This document shows positions 9,037 through 17,145 of a stretch of 64,000 nucleotides of DNA, one piece after another; position 1 is the first letter of the stretch, and the number at the start of each line of letters is the position of its first letter. Location: assembly GCA_947496535.1 (NCBI GenBank), contig CANMDE010000002.1, positions 496,001 to 560,000 on the forward strand, read 5' to 3'. Under the pieces are notes generated by a model, which saw only the letters and a program-made list of their open reading frames with translations, did no database searches and had not been told where the DNA came from. This DNA is from an uncultured Paracoccaceae bacterium. Lineage in GTDB: Bacteria > Pseudomonadota > Alphaproteobacteria > Rhodobacterales > Rhodobacteraceae. The translations under genes and the position numbers were made by a program.

Positions 9037-9684
9037 TTTCTCAGCCGGATTGTAGGGATGCGTCGCGATGACGGTCCAGACATAAAGATAATATGACACG
9101 ACTGGCAGAACCGCGACGGCCAGTATCCACTCTTGCGTGGTGCCGTAACCGGCAACCAGTTCGTTCAGGACCGCTTGCGCAAAGCAGGACAGGCAAAGGA
9201 CACGCGCGGCGTTGACCTGACCCGACTTCCAATGGCTAAAGTTGGACAGCAGCGTCGTAATAGCCCCTACGCCGAAGAAAGATACGGTCAATACCATCAG
9301 GCCAAAGCCCAAATAGTAATAGGTCATTACCTGTTGCAGGCCCTTCAAGGTCGGCACAAAGATGATGAATGCGCACAACACCAAAGGCGGCAACAAAGCG
9401 ATCACATATGAAAAGATCGACCTTTTCGTCCCATCCGATTTTGCCGATAGCCCCATGTTGCGCCAGAACAGCGACAGGAAACCACAAAGCAGCGCGACCT
9501 TTGCCGCGCTCAACCCGGCCAACATCAGTGGGATGTCAAAAGGCTCTGCCGCCAGAAACCCCATCAACACAGCAAAGCCCCGCCATATCGCGCCCCAGGG
9601 AACGGGAACTGGCGTGGTCAGAAGCATGTAAAGGCTGTTGAAACAGTTTTTCATATTTCGGCGAATAGTTGCCGAAATAGACAT
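9034..9684 (-). CDS. Integral membrane protein of unknown function
   Basis: A 216-residue protein I do not recognise. After a polar N-terminus there are about five hydrophobic segments (roughly residues 30-70, 88-108, 120-150, 160-180, 185-205). A short cytoplasmic-like loop WRNMGLSAKSDGTKRS lies in the middle. The segment pattern resembles Yip1/DUF-type small membrane proteins, but there is no diagnostic motif. No good Shine-Dalgarno precedes the ATG at 9684; an in-frame ATG at 9654 is an alternative. Its upstream region holds a four-copy GTCGG array read toward this gene, so it may be regulated by a response regulator. It ends within the T-tract of the neighbouring terminator. Confidence 0.6.
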   Translation of the reverse strand: MSISATIRRNMKNCFNSLYMLLTTPVPVPWGAIWRGFAVLMGFLAAEPFDIPLMLAGLSAAKVALLCGFLSLFWRNMGLSAKSDGTKRSIFSYVIALLPPLVLCAFIIFVPTLKGLQQVMTYYYLGFGLMVLTVSFFGVGAITTLLSNFSHWKSGQVNAARVLCLSCFAQAVLNELVAGYGTTQEWILAVAVLPVVSYYLYVWTVIATHPYNPAEK

Positions 9685-10002
9685 TTTTGGGGCGGAGGTA
9701 TGAATAAAATGTTAACCGCCGATCAGCAAGACTGCACAATCTGAAACCGACCGGAAAAAACCGGGTGATTTTATGAACTTACCGCACGGTCGGTTATCCG
9801 GGACATGCCAACAAAAAAGTCCGACGTTTTGCCGACATAAAACCGACGGGCCGCCGACAGCCAATTTGCCAAAAAATATGGCGATTCATGTTTGATTCGG
9901 ATGCCATGGTATTGCGTTCGCACGCACACCCCCGACGCAACACCACCGCACGGTGGCTCATGGGGCCGTGACGTTAATACTTTCTCGTAACCGGAGAAAC
10001 GG
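9685..10002. other. 318-nt intergenic region between the membrane protein and hemH
   Basis: No convincing gene. It holds the four-copy GTCGG array described separately, a GC-rich hairpin with arms CCACCG/CGGTGG at 9943-9956 downstream of hemH, and the presumed promoter of the membrane-protein gene. A minus-strand open frame at 9771-10019 lacks a ribosome-binding site and family features and overlaps hemH, so I leave it out. Confidence 0.6.
9821..9858 (-). promoter_or_regulatory. Four direct GTCGG repeats with exact 11-bp period
   Basis: CCGAC on the plus strand (GTCGG on the minus strand) begins at 9821, 9832, 9843 and 9854, every 11 bp, one helical turn. The spacers nearest the gene are A/T-rich when read toward it (GTCGGTTTTAT, then GTCGGCAAAAC). 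The array ends 137 nt upstream of the membrane-protein start at 9684. Direct repeats of 11 bp with a conserved half and an A/T-rich half are typical of PhoB/OmpR-family response-regulator sites. The same unit recurs at 35824-35850. Which regulator binds is not known. Confidence 0.55.
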
Positions 10003-11085
10003 TCAGTCGATCCAACCACTCAGGTTCTTGCTGATCACATCCGACAAGGCCGCAATATGCGCCGGATCGTCGTTGAGGCAGGGAATATAAGTGAAGTGTT
10101 CACCACCCGCTTCTTCGAAGCTTTCCTTGATCTCTTCGTTGATCTCTTCAAGCGTCTCGATGCAGTCCGCTGAAAACGCTGGCGCACAAACAGCAATGTT
10201 TTTGACGCCTTCCTCTTCAGCCAGCCGCGCGACTTCTTCCACGGTGTAGGGTTTCAGCCATTCTTCGGGGCCAAACCGGGACTGGAATGTTGTCACAATC
10301 TGCGTGTCGTCCCACCCCAGCCGTTCTTTCAACAGGCGCGTGGTTTTCTGACATTGGCAGTGGTACGGATCACCCTCGCGCAGATACCTTTCAGGCACGC
10401 CATGGTAGGAGCACACCAGCTTTTCCGGTTTCGTTTCCGCCGCTGAATAGGCTCGCTCAATCGACTGTGCGAGAGCATCGATATAGGCAGGTTCTGCAAA
10501 ATAAGGTTCTACAATACGCGCAACCGGTTGCCACTTTTCCTCCATCAGGGTGCGAAAGAACTGATCGTTGGCCGTGGCCGATGTCGCGCCCGCATAGTGG
10601 GGATAAAGTGGAAAAAAGAGGATCTTGGTACAGCCCGCATCCACCATCTCGCGAACCTTCGATTTGGTCGATGGGTTGCCATAGCGCATACAGAAATCAA
10701 CCATCACGTCGTCGCCATAGCGGTCAGCCATCGTCGCCTTGATCGCGGCTGTTTGTTGTTTGGTAATGGTCAAAAGCGGGCTTTCATCCGCCTCTTCGTT
10801 CCAGATGGATTTATATGCCGCACCAGATGAAAACGGGCGTTTGCTGAGGATGATGAGCTGCAAAAGCGGCTGCCAGATCCACGCCGAATAATCGACCACC
10901 CGCTTGTCGGACAAAAACTCGTTCAGGTAGCGGCGCATAGACCAGTAGTCCGTTCCGTCCGGCGTGCCGAGATTAGCCAGCAAGATACCAACACGCGCCG
11001 GTTTGATCTTGGGGTGATCATCGGGCGCATGGGCTGGACAGACGGCAGGGCGGGCGGTGTCTGTCTGGCTTTCGGCATCGAACAT
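10003..11085 (-). CDS. hemH: Ferrochelatase
   Basis: Inserts Fe2+ into protoporphyrin IX, the last step of protohaem synthesis. About 360 residues. Seen: GILLANLGTPDGTDYWSMRRYLNEFLSDKRVVDYS near the N-terminus, then ILFFPLYPHYAGATSATANDQF, YHGVPERYLREGDPYHCQCQKTTRLL and TTFQSRFGPEEWLKPYT, all ferrochelatase signatures including the active-site His of SYHGVP. The ATG at 11085 is preferred since AGAAGGG stands 7 nt before it; an ATG at 11091 directly abuts that site and adds two residues. In a phototroph this enzyme competes with Mg-chelatase (bchH, far right of the window) for protoporphyrin. Confidence 0.95.
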   Translation of the reverse strand: MFDAESQTDTARPAVCPAHAPDDHPKIKPARVGILLANLGTPDGTDYWSMRRYLNEFLSDKRVVDYSAWIWQPLLQLIILSKRPFSSGAAYKSIWNEEADESPLLTITKQQTAAIKATMADRYGDDVMVDFCMRYGNPSTKSKVREMVDAGCTKILFFPLYPHYAGATSATANDQFFRTLMEEKWQPVARIVEPYFAEPAYIDALAQSIERAYSAAETKPEKLVCSYHGVPERYLREGDPYHCQCQKTTRLLKERLGWDDTQIVTTFQSRFGPEEWLKPYTVEEVARLAEEEGVKNIAVCAPAFSADCIETLEEINEEIKESFEEAGGEHFTYIPCLNDDPAHIAALSDVISKNLSGWID

Positions 11086-11142
11086 ATTCATACCCTTCTA
11101 GTATCGTGTTTCATGATGCAGTTAAATGGAATACGGCGTAGG

Positions 11143-11961
11143 TCAATCACTGGACCGTTTTATTGGGGTTTCCTGCGTGTCCAGCGCGTCCGCCAACCGT
11201 GTTGTCGCGCTCCCCGGCCGAAGTGGCTGCGGTTGATCTGCTGCTGGCGCCCATCCAGTCAGCGTTATAACCTCAAACGTGGCTGTCACGCGCCCATCCG
11301 TCCCCGCAAAGTTTTGTGCGTATAGACTGGCCGCCTCGGTCAGGACATTTCGCCGCGTCGCGTGGCGGGGGCGGTCTGTCATGGCATTGGCTTCACCCAT
11401 TTTCCGCAGGTCATGCATCAGGTGGAATGCATTGTCGTAGCTTGCGGTCAAAGGGAAAACGTCGGCCACGGGGAGTGCAAACCCGGCTCTCTGCAATAAT
11501 GCGCCAAGGTCGCGGATCTCTCCCATTGGGGCAATCCGGGGGGACAAACCGCCCGCAACGATTGCTTCCGCTTCGGCCAGTGCCGCACGTAATTCATGCA
11601 GCGTCTGCCCGCCAAGCATCGCGGCCATAAGCAAGCCGTCCGGCTGCAAAGCATGACGGCACTGCACCAACTGCCCGACAGGATCGTTCGCCCAATGCAG
11701 GGACATCATGTGCAAAATCAGATCATGTGCACCTGGTTCCAAGGACAGAACATCGTCGTCGCTCACGATTAGCGCACCGGGAAACCGTGCCTGCCAGAAA
11801 TCGGGGAACCCCGTCACAATCGCAGGCGATGTAAACGTCCTGTTAATGTCTTCCAGTCTCTCCTGCACTTCATCAGCAGCTGCCTCGAGCAGAAACATCG
11901 CCTCGGGTACGGCCCGAAAGCGGTTGCGCAACACGGCGGCACGATCAAATAGCTGGGGCAT
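11143..11961 (-). CDS. SAM-dependent methyltransferase-fold protein (BioC / NDUFAF5-like)
   Basis: About 272 residues from the ATG at 11961, chosen because the protein then starts MPQLFDRAAVLRNRFRA like family members; ATGs at 11970 and 11979 are alternatives. The Rossmann-like methyltransferase fold shows as LIVSDDDVLSLEPGAHDLILHMMSLHWANDPVGQLVQCRHALQPDGLL cut in the usual beta4/alpha4 region, then LRAALAEAEA. The closest relatives I can name from pattern are the mitochondrial complex I assembly factor NDUFAF5 and its alphaproteobacterial homologues, and BioC. The usual GxGxG motif I is not seen where expected, so the SAM-binding site may be modified. It diverges from comF. Confidence 0.75.
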   Translation of the reverse strand: MPQLFDRAAVLRNRFRAVPEAMFLLEAAADEVQERLEDINRTFTSPAIVTGFPDFWQARFPGALIVSDDDVLSLEPGAHDLILHMMSLHWANDPVGQLVQCRHALQPDGLLMAAMLGGQTLHELRAALAEAEAIVAGGLSPRIAPMGEIRDLGALLQRAGFALPVADVFPLTASYDNAFHLMHDLRKMGEANAMTDRPRHATRRNVLTEAASLYAQNFAGTDGRVTATFEVITLTGWAPAADQPQPLRPGSATTRLADALDTQETPIKRSSD

Positions 11962-11992
11962 CTTATCCATGCCCTCCATCTAGGGTGCAAAG

Positions 11993-12715
11993 ATGAAGAT
12001 GCAAAGCATCATTCGGGCCATTTATCCGGCACAATGCGTGGCCTGTGACGCCCCGACCGAGGATGATTTCGGCCTATGTAGCGCCTGCTGGGGCGACACG
12101 CAGTTTATCGGCGGGTTGATCTGCGACACTTGCGGCGCCCCGCTGTCTGGGGACGAGACTGACGAGGTCGTTCAGTGTGACGACTGCATGACCATCGCGC
12201 GACCATGGGAAAGGGGACGTGCTGCACTGGTTTACAACGGTGTCGGGCGGCGGTTGGTGTTGCAGCTGAAACATGGGGATCGAACCTATCTGTCCCGACC
12301 TGCGGCAAACTGGATGGCGCGTGCTGCGACGCCGCTGGTGAAGCCTGACACGGTTATTGTCCCGGTTCCGCTTCATTGGGTCCGTCTGGTGCGCAGACGA
12401 TACAATCAGGCCGCATTGCTCGCCCATGCGCTGGGCAAAGTGATAGATCGCCCGGTTTGTGCTGACGCTTTGCTGCGTCCTCGGGCCACCCGCCCGCTGG
12501 AAGGGCACAGCCGCGATGCGCGGTTTCAGGCGCTGTCCGGGGCCATCGTACCGAATACGAAGCGGGGCACGCTGCTAACAGGCAAATCCGTTCTGTTGGT
12601 TGACGATGTGATGACATCCGGGGCCACACTTGCTGCCGCGGCTGAAGCGGCAAAAGCTGGCGGCGTAGCAAATGTGTCTATCGTGACACTGGCGCGCGTG
12701 GTCAAAGATGCCTAA
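11993..12715 (+). CDS. ComF-family phosphoribosyltransferase-like protein
   Basis: A 240-residue protein. An N-terminal zinc-ribbon-like segment has paired cysteines (CVACDAP, CSAC, CDTCGAP, CDDC). The C-terminal half is a type I phosphoribosyltransferase domain with VPVPLHWVRLVRRRYNQAALLA and the PRPP-binding loop VLLVDDVMTSGAT. This is the ComF/GntX architecture. In naturally transformable bacteria ComF acts in uptake of single-stranded DNA; in many others the role is open. It is divergent from the methyltransferase gene and its stop codon abuts grxC, so the two are likely co-transcribed. Confidence 0.88.
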   Translation: MKMQSIIRAIYPAQCVACDAPTEDDFGLCSACWGDTQFIGGLICDTCGAPLSGDETDEVVQCDDCMTIARPWERGRAALVYNGVGRRLVLQLKHGDRTYLSRPAANWMARAATPLVKPDTVIVPVPLHWVRLVRRRYNQAALLAHALGKVIDRPVCADALLRPRATRPLEGHSRDARFQALSGAIVPNTKRGTLLTGKSVLLVDDVMTSGATLAAAAEAAKAGGVANVSIVTLARVVKDA

Positions 12716-13006
12716 ATGGGTTGGGGGGCTGAGAATAGGATACTGACGTTGAGCAATGTAGAAGTTTATACAAAACCCACCTGCGGTTTTTGCATGATGG
12801 CCAAACGGCTGTTGCAATCCAAAGGGATCAGCTTTGCCGAGGTGGATATTGCAGCCCAGCCCAACCGCCGTGCAGAGATGATCCAGCGCGCGAATGGCCG
12901 CAGCACGGTTCCGCAGATTTTCATCGACGGTCGGCATATTGGCGGATGCGATGATTTGATGGCCCTTGAACGTGGCGGTCAGTTGGATGCTATGCTGGCT
13001 GCATGA
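12716..13006 (+). CDS. grxC: Glutaredoxin 3
   Basis: A dithiol glutaredoxin with active site CGFC in YTKPTCGFCMMAKRLL, the cis-Pro region STVPQIFIDGRHIGGCDDL and glutathione-binding GGCDD. It reduces disulfides and glutathionylated proteins in the cytoplasm at the expense of glutathione. The frame opens with an ATG directly after the comF stop, which would add about a dozen residues to the usual N-terminus; the TTG at 12749 (giving LSNVEVYTKP) is a plausible alternative start. The stop overlaps the nitrilase-family gene by 4 nt. Confidence 0.92.
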   Translation: MGWGAENRILTLSNVEVYTKPTCGFCMMAKRLLQSKGISFAEVDIAAQPNRRAEMIQRANGRSTVPQIFIDGRHIGGCDDLMALERGGQLDAMLAA

Positions 13007-13848
13007 AAGCTGCACTGGTCCAACTGACATCGTCTGACAATCCACGGGCCAATCTGGCCGTCACCACCGACCTGATCAGACAGGCGGTCTCAAGCGGTGC
13101 CCAATTTGTCCTGACCCCAGAAGTAACAAACTGCATCTCTCTTGATCGTAATTACCAGCAGGCCGTATTGCAGCACGAGGATCAAGATTTTACCCTGGCT
13201 GGTCTTCGAGCTTTGGCTTCAGAGCTTGGTATCTGGTTGTCCATCGGATCGCTTGCCCTGAAAACCGGCGACCCGGATGGACGATTTGCGAACCGGTCAT
13301 TCCTGATCGATCCGAAAGGCGAGATCGCGGCGCGTTATGACAAAATTCATATGTTCGATGTTACACTTTCCGACACAGAGACCCATCGTGAGTCATCCGG
13401 GTACAGGCCGGGGCAAAAGGCGGTCGTCGCAAATACACCATTCGGGATCGTCGGATTAACCATTTGTTATGATTTGAGGTTCGCCTATCTCTATCGATCA
13501 CTGGCACAGGCGGGTGCTTCGATCTTACTGATACCTGCCGCATTTACGCCGCCAACCGGTGCCGCCCATTGGGAACCTTTGCTGCGAGCGCGGGCTATTG
13601 AAACAGGCTCATATGTATTGGCAGCAGCGCAGACTGGTCAGCATCAAGTAACGTCTGGCAAGCCGCGCCAAACTTACGGGCATAGCATGGCCATCTCGCC
13701 ATGGGGCGAGGTTTTGGCGGATGCCGGAAATGATTGCGGTGTCGTTCTAGTTGATCTTGACCCCACGGAAGTGTCAAAAAGCCGAAAGCGGATCGCATCG
13801 CTGACCCATGACCGCGACTTTGAAAGGCCCGAATGTCCGACACAATGA
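13003..13848 (+). CDS. Carbon-nitrogen hydrolase (nitrilase superfamily, Nit/omega-amidase type)
   Basis: A 281-residue member of the nitrilase superfamily. The catalytic Glu lies in FVLTPEVTN, the Lys in ARYDKIHMFDV and the nucleophilic Cys in GLTICYDLRFAYLYR. The YDKIHMFD and CYDLRF motifs place it with Nit1/Nit2-like amidases, which hydrolyse deaminated glutathione or omega-amides of dicarboxylic acids. That reaction would suit the adjacent glutaredoxin gene, but the link is an inference. It overlaps grxC by 4 nt and the MarR gene by 16 nt, so the three are translationally coupled. Confidence 0.88.
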   Translation: MKAALVQLTSSDNPRANLAVTTDLIRQAVSSGAQFVLTPEVTNCISLDRNYQQAVLQHEDQDFTLAGLRALASELGIWLSIGSLALKTGDPDGRFANRSFLIDPKGEIAARYDKIHMFDVTLSDTETHRESSGYRPGQKAVVANTPFGIVGLTICYDLRFAYLYRSLAQAGASILLIPAAFTPPTGAAHWEPLLRARAIETGSYVLAAAQTGQHQVTSGKPRQTYGHSMAISPWGEVLADAGNDCGVVLVDLDPTEVSKSRKRIASLTHDRDFERPECPTQ

Positions 13849-14279
13849 CGACCAGCCTCGCCGTTTCGCTTTTTAGCGAGATTTTGGCCGTGGACCAACT
13901 TGCTCGTCACGGCGTCGCGCGGGTTCTGCCCAAGGGCATGGAGTTGTCGCATTTTCTGGTACTGAACCATTTGTCGCACACGGGTGCTGAACGATCACCA
14001 GCACAGTTGGCGAAAACCTTTCACCTGACCCGTGGGGCGATGACGAACACGTTGGGTAAATTGCAATGGGCCGGCTGGGTACATGTGCGGCCCGACTGGG
14101 ACGATGCGCGACGAAAAATGGTCTCGATCAGTCCGGCAGGGCAAGCCGCGCGAGATGCGGCGCTTGCTGCGGTCGCGCCGTTGATTGCGGACGTTGTCAA
14201 TAAGGTTGGCAGCGACAAAGTGCGGGCCGCCTTGCCGGTGCTGCGAGAAATGCGGCTGAAGCTATCGGATATTGACTGA
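13833..14279 (+). CDS. MarR-family transcriptional regulator
   Basis: A 148-residue winged-helix regulator. LSHFLVLNHLSHTGAERSPAQLAKTFHLTRGAMTNTLGKLQWAGWVHVRPDWDDARR cut into the usual helix 2-recognition helix-wing order is visible around residues 40-95. MarR dimers bind palindromic promoters and often respond to phenolic or thiol-reactive ligands. The start ATG lies inside the end of the nitrilase gene, so it is co-expressed with comF, grxC and the hydrolase. Its stop is 1 nt from the stop of the convergent matB gene. Targets are not evident. Confidence 0.87.
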   Translation: MSDTMTTSLAVSLFSEILAVDQLARHGVARVLPKGMELSHFLVLNHLSHTGAERSPAQLAKTFHLTRGAMTNTLGKLQWAGWVHVRPDWDDARRKMVSISPAGQAARDAALAAVAPLIADVVNKVGSDKVRAALPVLREMRLKLSDID

Positions 14280-14280
14280 G

Positions 14281-15780
14281 TCAGCGGCCGTGCTGATCCC
14301 GCAGAATGTTTTTCTGGACCTTACCCATTGTATTGCGGGGTAGTTCGTCCAGAAAAACAAAGGTTTTGGGTTGTTTGAAGCGGGCAAGTTTGGGCGCGAT
14401 GAAATCCTTTAGCGGCGCGTCATCGGCTTGTCTGCACTCCATGACCATCGCTGCAACAACAGCCTCGCCAAAGTCCGGATGTGGTACCCCAAAGACTGCG
14501 CTTTCGACCACACCAGGGGCTTCATTCAGCACATCCTCGATTTCTTTTGGATAGATGTTGTAGCCGCCAGAGATGATCAGGTCCTTGGCCCGACCGACGA
14601 TAGACAGACGACCTTCGTCATCCAGAACACCAAGATCGCCGGTTATGAAAAAGCCATTGTCCCGAAGCTCTTCTTTCGTCTTTTCGGGCATGTTCCAGTA
14701 GCCCTTAAACACGTTGTCACCACGCACTTCGATCATGCCGATGTCGCCCGCTGGTAGTGGATTACCGTTATCCGGGTCTGTGACCTGCACCTCGGCATTG
14801 CCGATGGGAAACCCGACCGTCCCCGCGATACGGGCACCATCATAGGGGTTGGACGCGATCATGTTGGTTTCGGTCATGCCATAGCGTTCTAAAATGCGCT
14901 GACCGGTTCGGGCCTCGAACGCCTCATGTGTTTCTTCCAAAAGCGGGGCGCTTCCGGAAACGAAAAGACGCATCCCTTTGACCAAATCCTTGGTCAAGCG
15001 ATCATCGCCCAACATCCGCGTGTAAAATGTAGGTACGCCCATCATCAGCGTCGATTTTGGGATCTCGTCAAAGATCATATCCAGATCGAACTTCCCCATG
15101 AACCTCACTTGGGTTCCGGCAAGAAGCGATGTGTTCATGGCCACAAACAAACCATGGGTGTGGAAGATGGGTAAGGCATGGATCAGACGGTCCGCCGACG
15201 TAATGCCCCATAGCTCGGTCAGCGCCTGTGCGTTCGAGAGCAGGTTTTTGTGGCTCAGCATCGCGCCTTTTGATCGGCCCGTCGTGCCAGAGGTATAAAG
15301 CAGAGCAGCCAGATCGTCCGGGCCGCGTGAGACGGTTTCAAAGTCGGTAGACTGGCCGTCAGCCGCATCTGTCAGGGTGCCGCTTCCATCAGCATTCAGC
15401 GTCAGAATTTTCGCACCTGCCCCATCGCAAATCGGTGTCATCGCATCTACGTCGCAATCTTCGCAAACGAATACAGTCGGGGATGCGTCGTTGATAAAAT
15501 AGGTAAGTTCTTCGGCTGTGTAAGCATTGTTCAAAGGCAGATAAATCGCCCCGACTTGGATGGTCGCCGCATAGAGAGCCAGCGTTTCCGAGACCTTGGG
15601 CGCCCGAACCACGACCCGATCACCGGGGGTCACACCGTTTTTTTGTAACGCATGGGCGATCTGGGCAGCGCGGCGCACGAAATCCGCAAAACTGACGGTA
15701 TTGCCGCTATCGGTTATTAAAAACGGGCTATCATTGCTACGATGTGGCGCAATCAGGGCGTCGTAGAGGGTATTTGTCAT
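14281..15780 (-). CDS. matB: Malonyl-CoA synthetase (acyl-CoA synthetase family)
   Basis: A 499-residue adenylate-forming enzyme: LLYTSGTTGRSKGAMLSH (P-loop, A3), ERYGMTETNMIASNPYDG (A5), GDLGVLDDEGRLSIVGRAKDLII (A7/A8) and the C-terminal catalytic Lys in PRNTMGKVQKNILR. The reaction is malonate + ATP + CoA to malonyl-CoA. Assignment as malonyl-CoA synthetase rests on the family pattern and on the 4-nt overlap with the malonyl-CoA decarboxylase gene, an arrangement known from rhizobial mat loci. A medium- or methylmalonate substrate cannot be excluded. Confidence 0.87.
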   Translation of the reverse strand: MTNTLYDALIAPHRSNDSPFLITDSGNTVSFADFVRRAAQIAHALQKNGVTPGDRVVVRAPKVSETLALYAATIQVGAIYLPLNNAYTAEELTYFINDASPTVFVCEDCDVDAMTPICDGAGAKILTLNADGSGTLTDAADGQSTDFETVSRGPDDLAALLYTSGTTGRSKGAMLSHKNLLSNAQALTELWGITSADRLIHALPIFHTHGLFVAMNTSLLAGTQVRFMGKFDLDMIFDEIPKSTLMMGVPTFYTRMLGDDRLTKDLVKGMRLFVSGSAPLLEETHEAFEARTGQRILERYGMTETNMIASNPYDGARIAGTVGFPIGNAEVQVTDPDNGNPLPAGDIGMIEVRGDNVFKGYWNMPEKTKEELRDNGFFITGDLGVLDDEGRLSIVGRAKDLIISGGYNIYPKEIEDVLNEAPGVVESAVFGVPHPDFGEAVVAAMVMECRQADDAPLKDFIAPKLARFKQPKTFVFLDELPRNTMGKVQKNILRDQHGR

Positions 15781-17075
15781 TGCGACACTTCCTTGCGTTT
15801 CGTCTGGTTGGCCGCATCGGCCAGATTCTTCACCGGTCTGGACGCCACCACTTCCATCCTTGTCGCAAAGTTTTCGTGGTTTCTTTCCGTCTGGCTTAGT
15901 TTGTAGAGATAATTGACCATGGCACCACTGGATTGTGCCAGCCCCTTTTCGGTCATGTCAGCATTGGCGTGGGTTGCGTGAACCTCGGCCCCGTTGCCAA
16001 GGTGAAAACGGGCGACGGGGTCAACCGGAAAGCCGTCTGATCGCTTTGCATAGACAAGGTAATGCGCCGCCGCTTTGCGGACATCTTCTGGTTGGGCAGT
16101 GCCATCCAGCACGCTTTTCGCCAGTTCATCCTCGGTCTGTTTTTCGAGCCATCTGTTCATTCCCGGAATGGGCGACAGTGTTACAAACATATCGACCTGC
16201 GGAAAGTCCTGGGACAATTCCGTCACCACCTGTTTGATCAGCAGGTTACCGAATGAGATGCCCTTGAGGCCCTTCTGGCAATTGGAAATCGAATAAAAGA
16301 CGCCGATCTTTGCGTCTTCCACATCAAGCGCTTCACGATCGTCGGACAGGACAGCATCAATAGAGCCGGGCAGGGTATCGGTCAGCGCCAACTCAACAAA
16401 GATCAACGGCTCATCCGGCATAGAGGGGTGAAAGAACGCGAAACACTGTCTGTCGGGTGGGTATAGGCGACGGCGCAAATCATCCCAGTCGTTGATGGCG
16501 TGTACTGCTTCGTAAGCGACTATTTTGTCCAACAGGCGGGCTGGCGTGTCCCAGTTAATCTGTCGCAAGACAAGGAAACCGCGGTTGAACCAGCTCCGCA
16601 GCAAATGGACGAAATCCATGTCAGTGCGCCCGAGCTCCGGGTGTTCCTTCACCAAAGCCAGCAGGTCAACCCGCATTTGAACGATAGCGGCTGTTGCCTC
16701 GGCCGGTTGGTTCAATCGACGCAGCAATTCCTGCCTGCGCGGTTCACTAGCGGCCACAAGATCGGCATAGTTCTGAGGGTTCGGATCATCAGCGTATTGC
16801 TTAGCCAACTCCGCCAACCGGTCAGCATCAATTTCCATCTCGTCATTGAGGAACTTGAAGAACTCCAGCTTCGTCTCGTCGGGGAGGTTGCGATACTGCT
16901 GCAGAATTGTCGCTGCAAGGCGCAGGCCGGACACCTCGCCCTCAGCCGACATGAGCGCATTACACAAGTCTTTGATATCACGCCGATCTTCACGGGCGGC
17001 AAAGGTGAAAGGCCGCTCGAACAGGGTAGACAGGATATCGCCCAAGATTCGGTTACGTTGCATCACATCCCTCAC
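15777..17075 (-). CDS. matA: Malonyl-CoA decarboxylase
   Basis: A 432-residue MCD-family protein. An N-terminal helical domain is followed by the acetyltransferase-like catalytic domain, with ISFGNLLIKQVV, FVTLSPIPGMNRWLEKQ (active-site Ser region) and EVHATHANADMTEKGLAQSSGAMVNYLY (catalytic His region). It converts malonyl-CoA to acetyl-CoA and CO2. With matB it forms a two-step route from malonate to acetyl-CoA. An ATG at 17063 has better spacing to the GAGGG upstream than the ATG at 17075. The gap to the GntR gene holds an inverted repeat sharing 16 bp with the FAH-operon promoter, so it is probably a GntR target. Confidence 0.92.
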   Translation of the reverse strand: MRDVMQRNRILGDILSTLFERPFTFAAREDRRDIKDLCNALMSAEGEVSGLRLAATILQQYRNLPDETKLEFFKFLNDEMEIDADRLAELAKQYADDPNPQNYADLVAASEPRRQELLRRLNQPAEATAAIVQMRVDLLALVKEHPELGRTDMDFVHLLRSWFNRGFLVLRQINWDTPARLLDKIVAYEAVHAINDWDDLRRRLYPPDRQCFAFFHPSMPDEPLIFVELALTDTLPGSIDAVLSDDREALDVEDAKIGVFYSISNCQKGLKGISFGNLLIKQVVTELSQDFPQVDMFVTLSPIPGMNRWLEKQTEDELAKSVLDGTAQPEDVRKAAAHYLVYAKRSDGFPVDPVARFHLGNGAEVHATHANADMTEKGLAQSSGAMVNYLYKLSQTERNHENFATRMEVVASRPVKNLADAANQTKRKEVSQ

Positions 17076-17103
17076 CGAGTCCGCTTGATGCGGTCAGGAT
17101 AGG

Positions 17104-17139
17104 AAAATCGATATTATTTCGCAATATGAAATATCATCG
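17104..17139. promoter_or_regulatory. Predicted GntR operator upstream of the malonyl-CoA operon
   Basis: AAAATCGATATTATTT at 17104-17119 is identical to 18331-18346. It is part of an inverted repeat whose arms CGATATTATTTC (17109-17120) and GAAATATCATCG (17128-17139) match at 10 of 12 positions across a 7-nt spacer. It sits 29 nt upstream of the decarboxylase ATG, in the gap after the GntR gene. Confidence 0.6.
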
Positions 17140-17145
17140 GTAAAA

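Noticed and set aside
9699..9749. Short plus-strand frame of about 14 codons after GGAGGT
   Set aside because: The purine run touches the first ATG, the peptide is tiny, and the region is more simply the upstream part of the minus-strand gene.
9771..10019. 82-codon minus-strand open frame between hemH and the membrane protein
   Set aside because: No ribosome-binding site, overlaps the hemH end and the GTCGG array, and its translation resembles no family.
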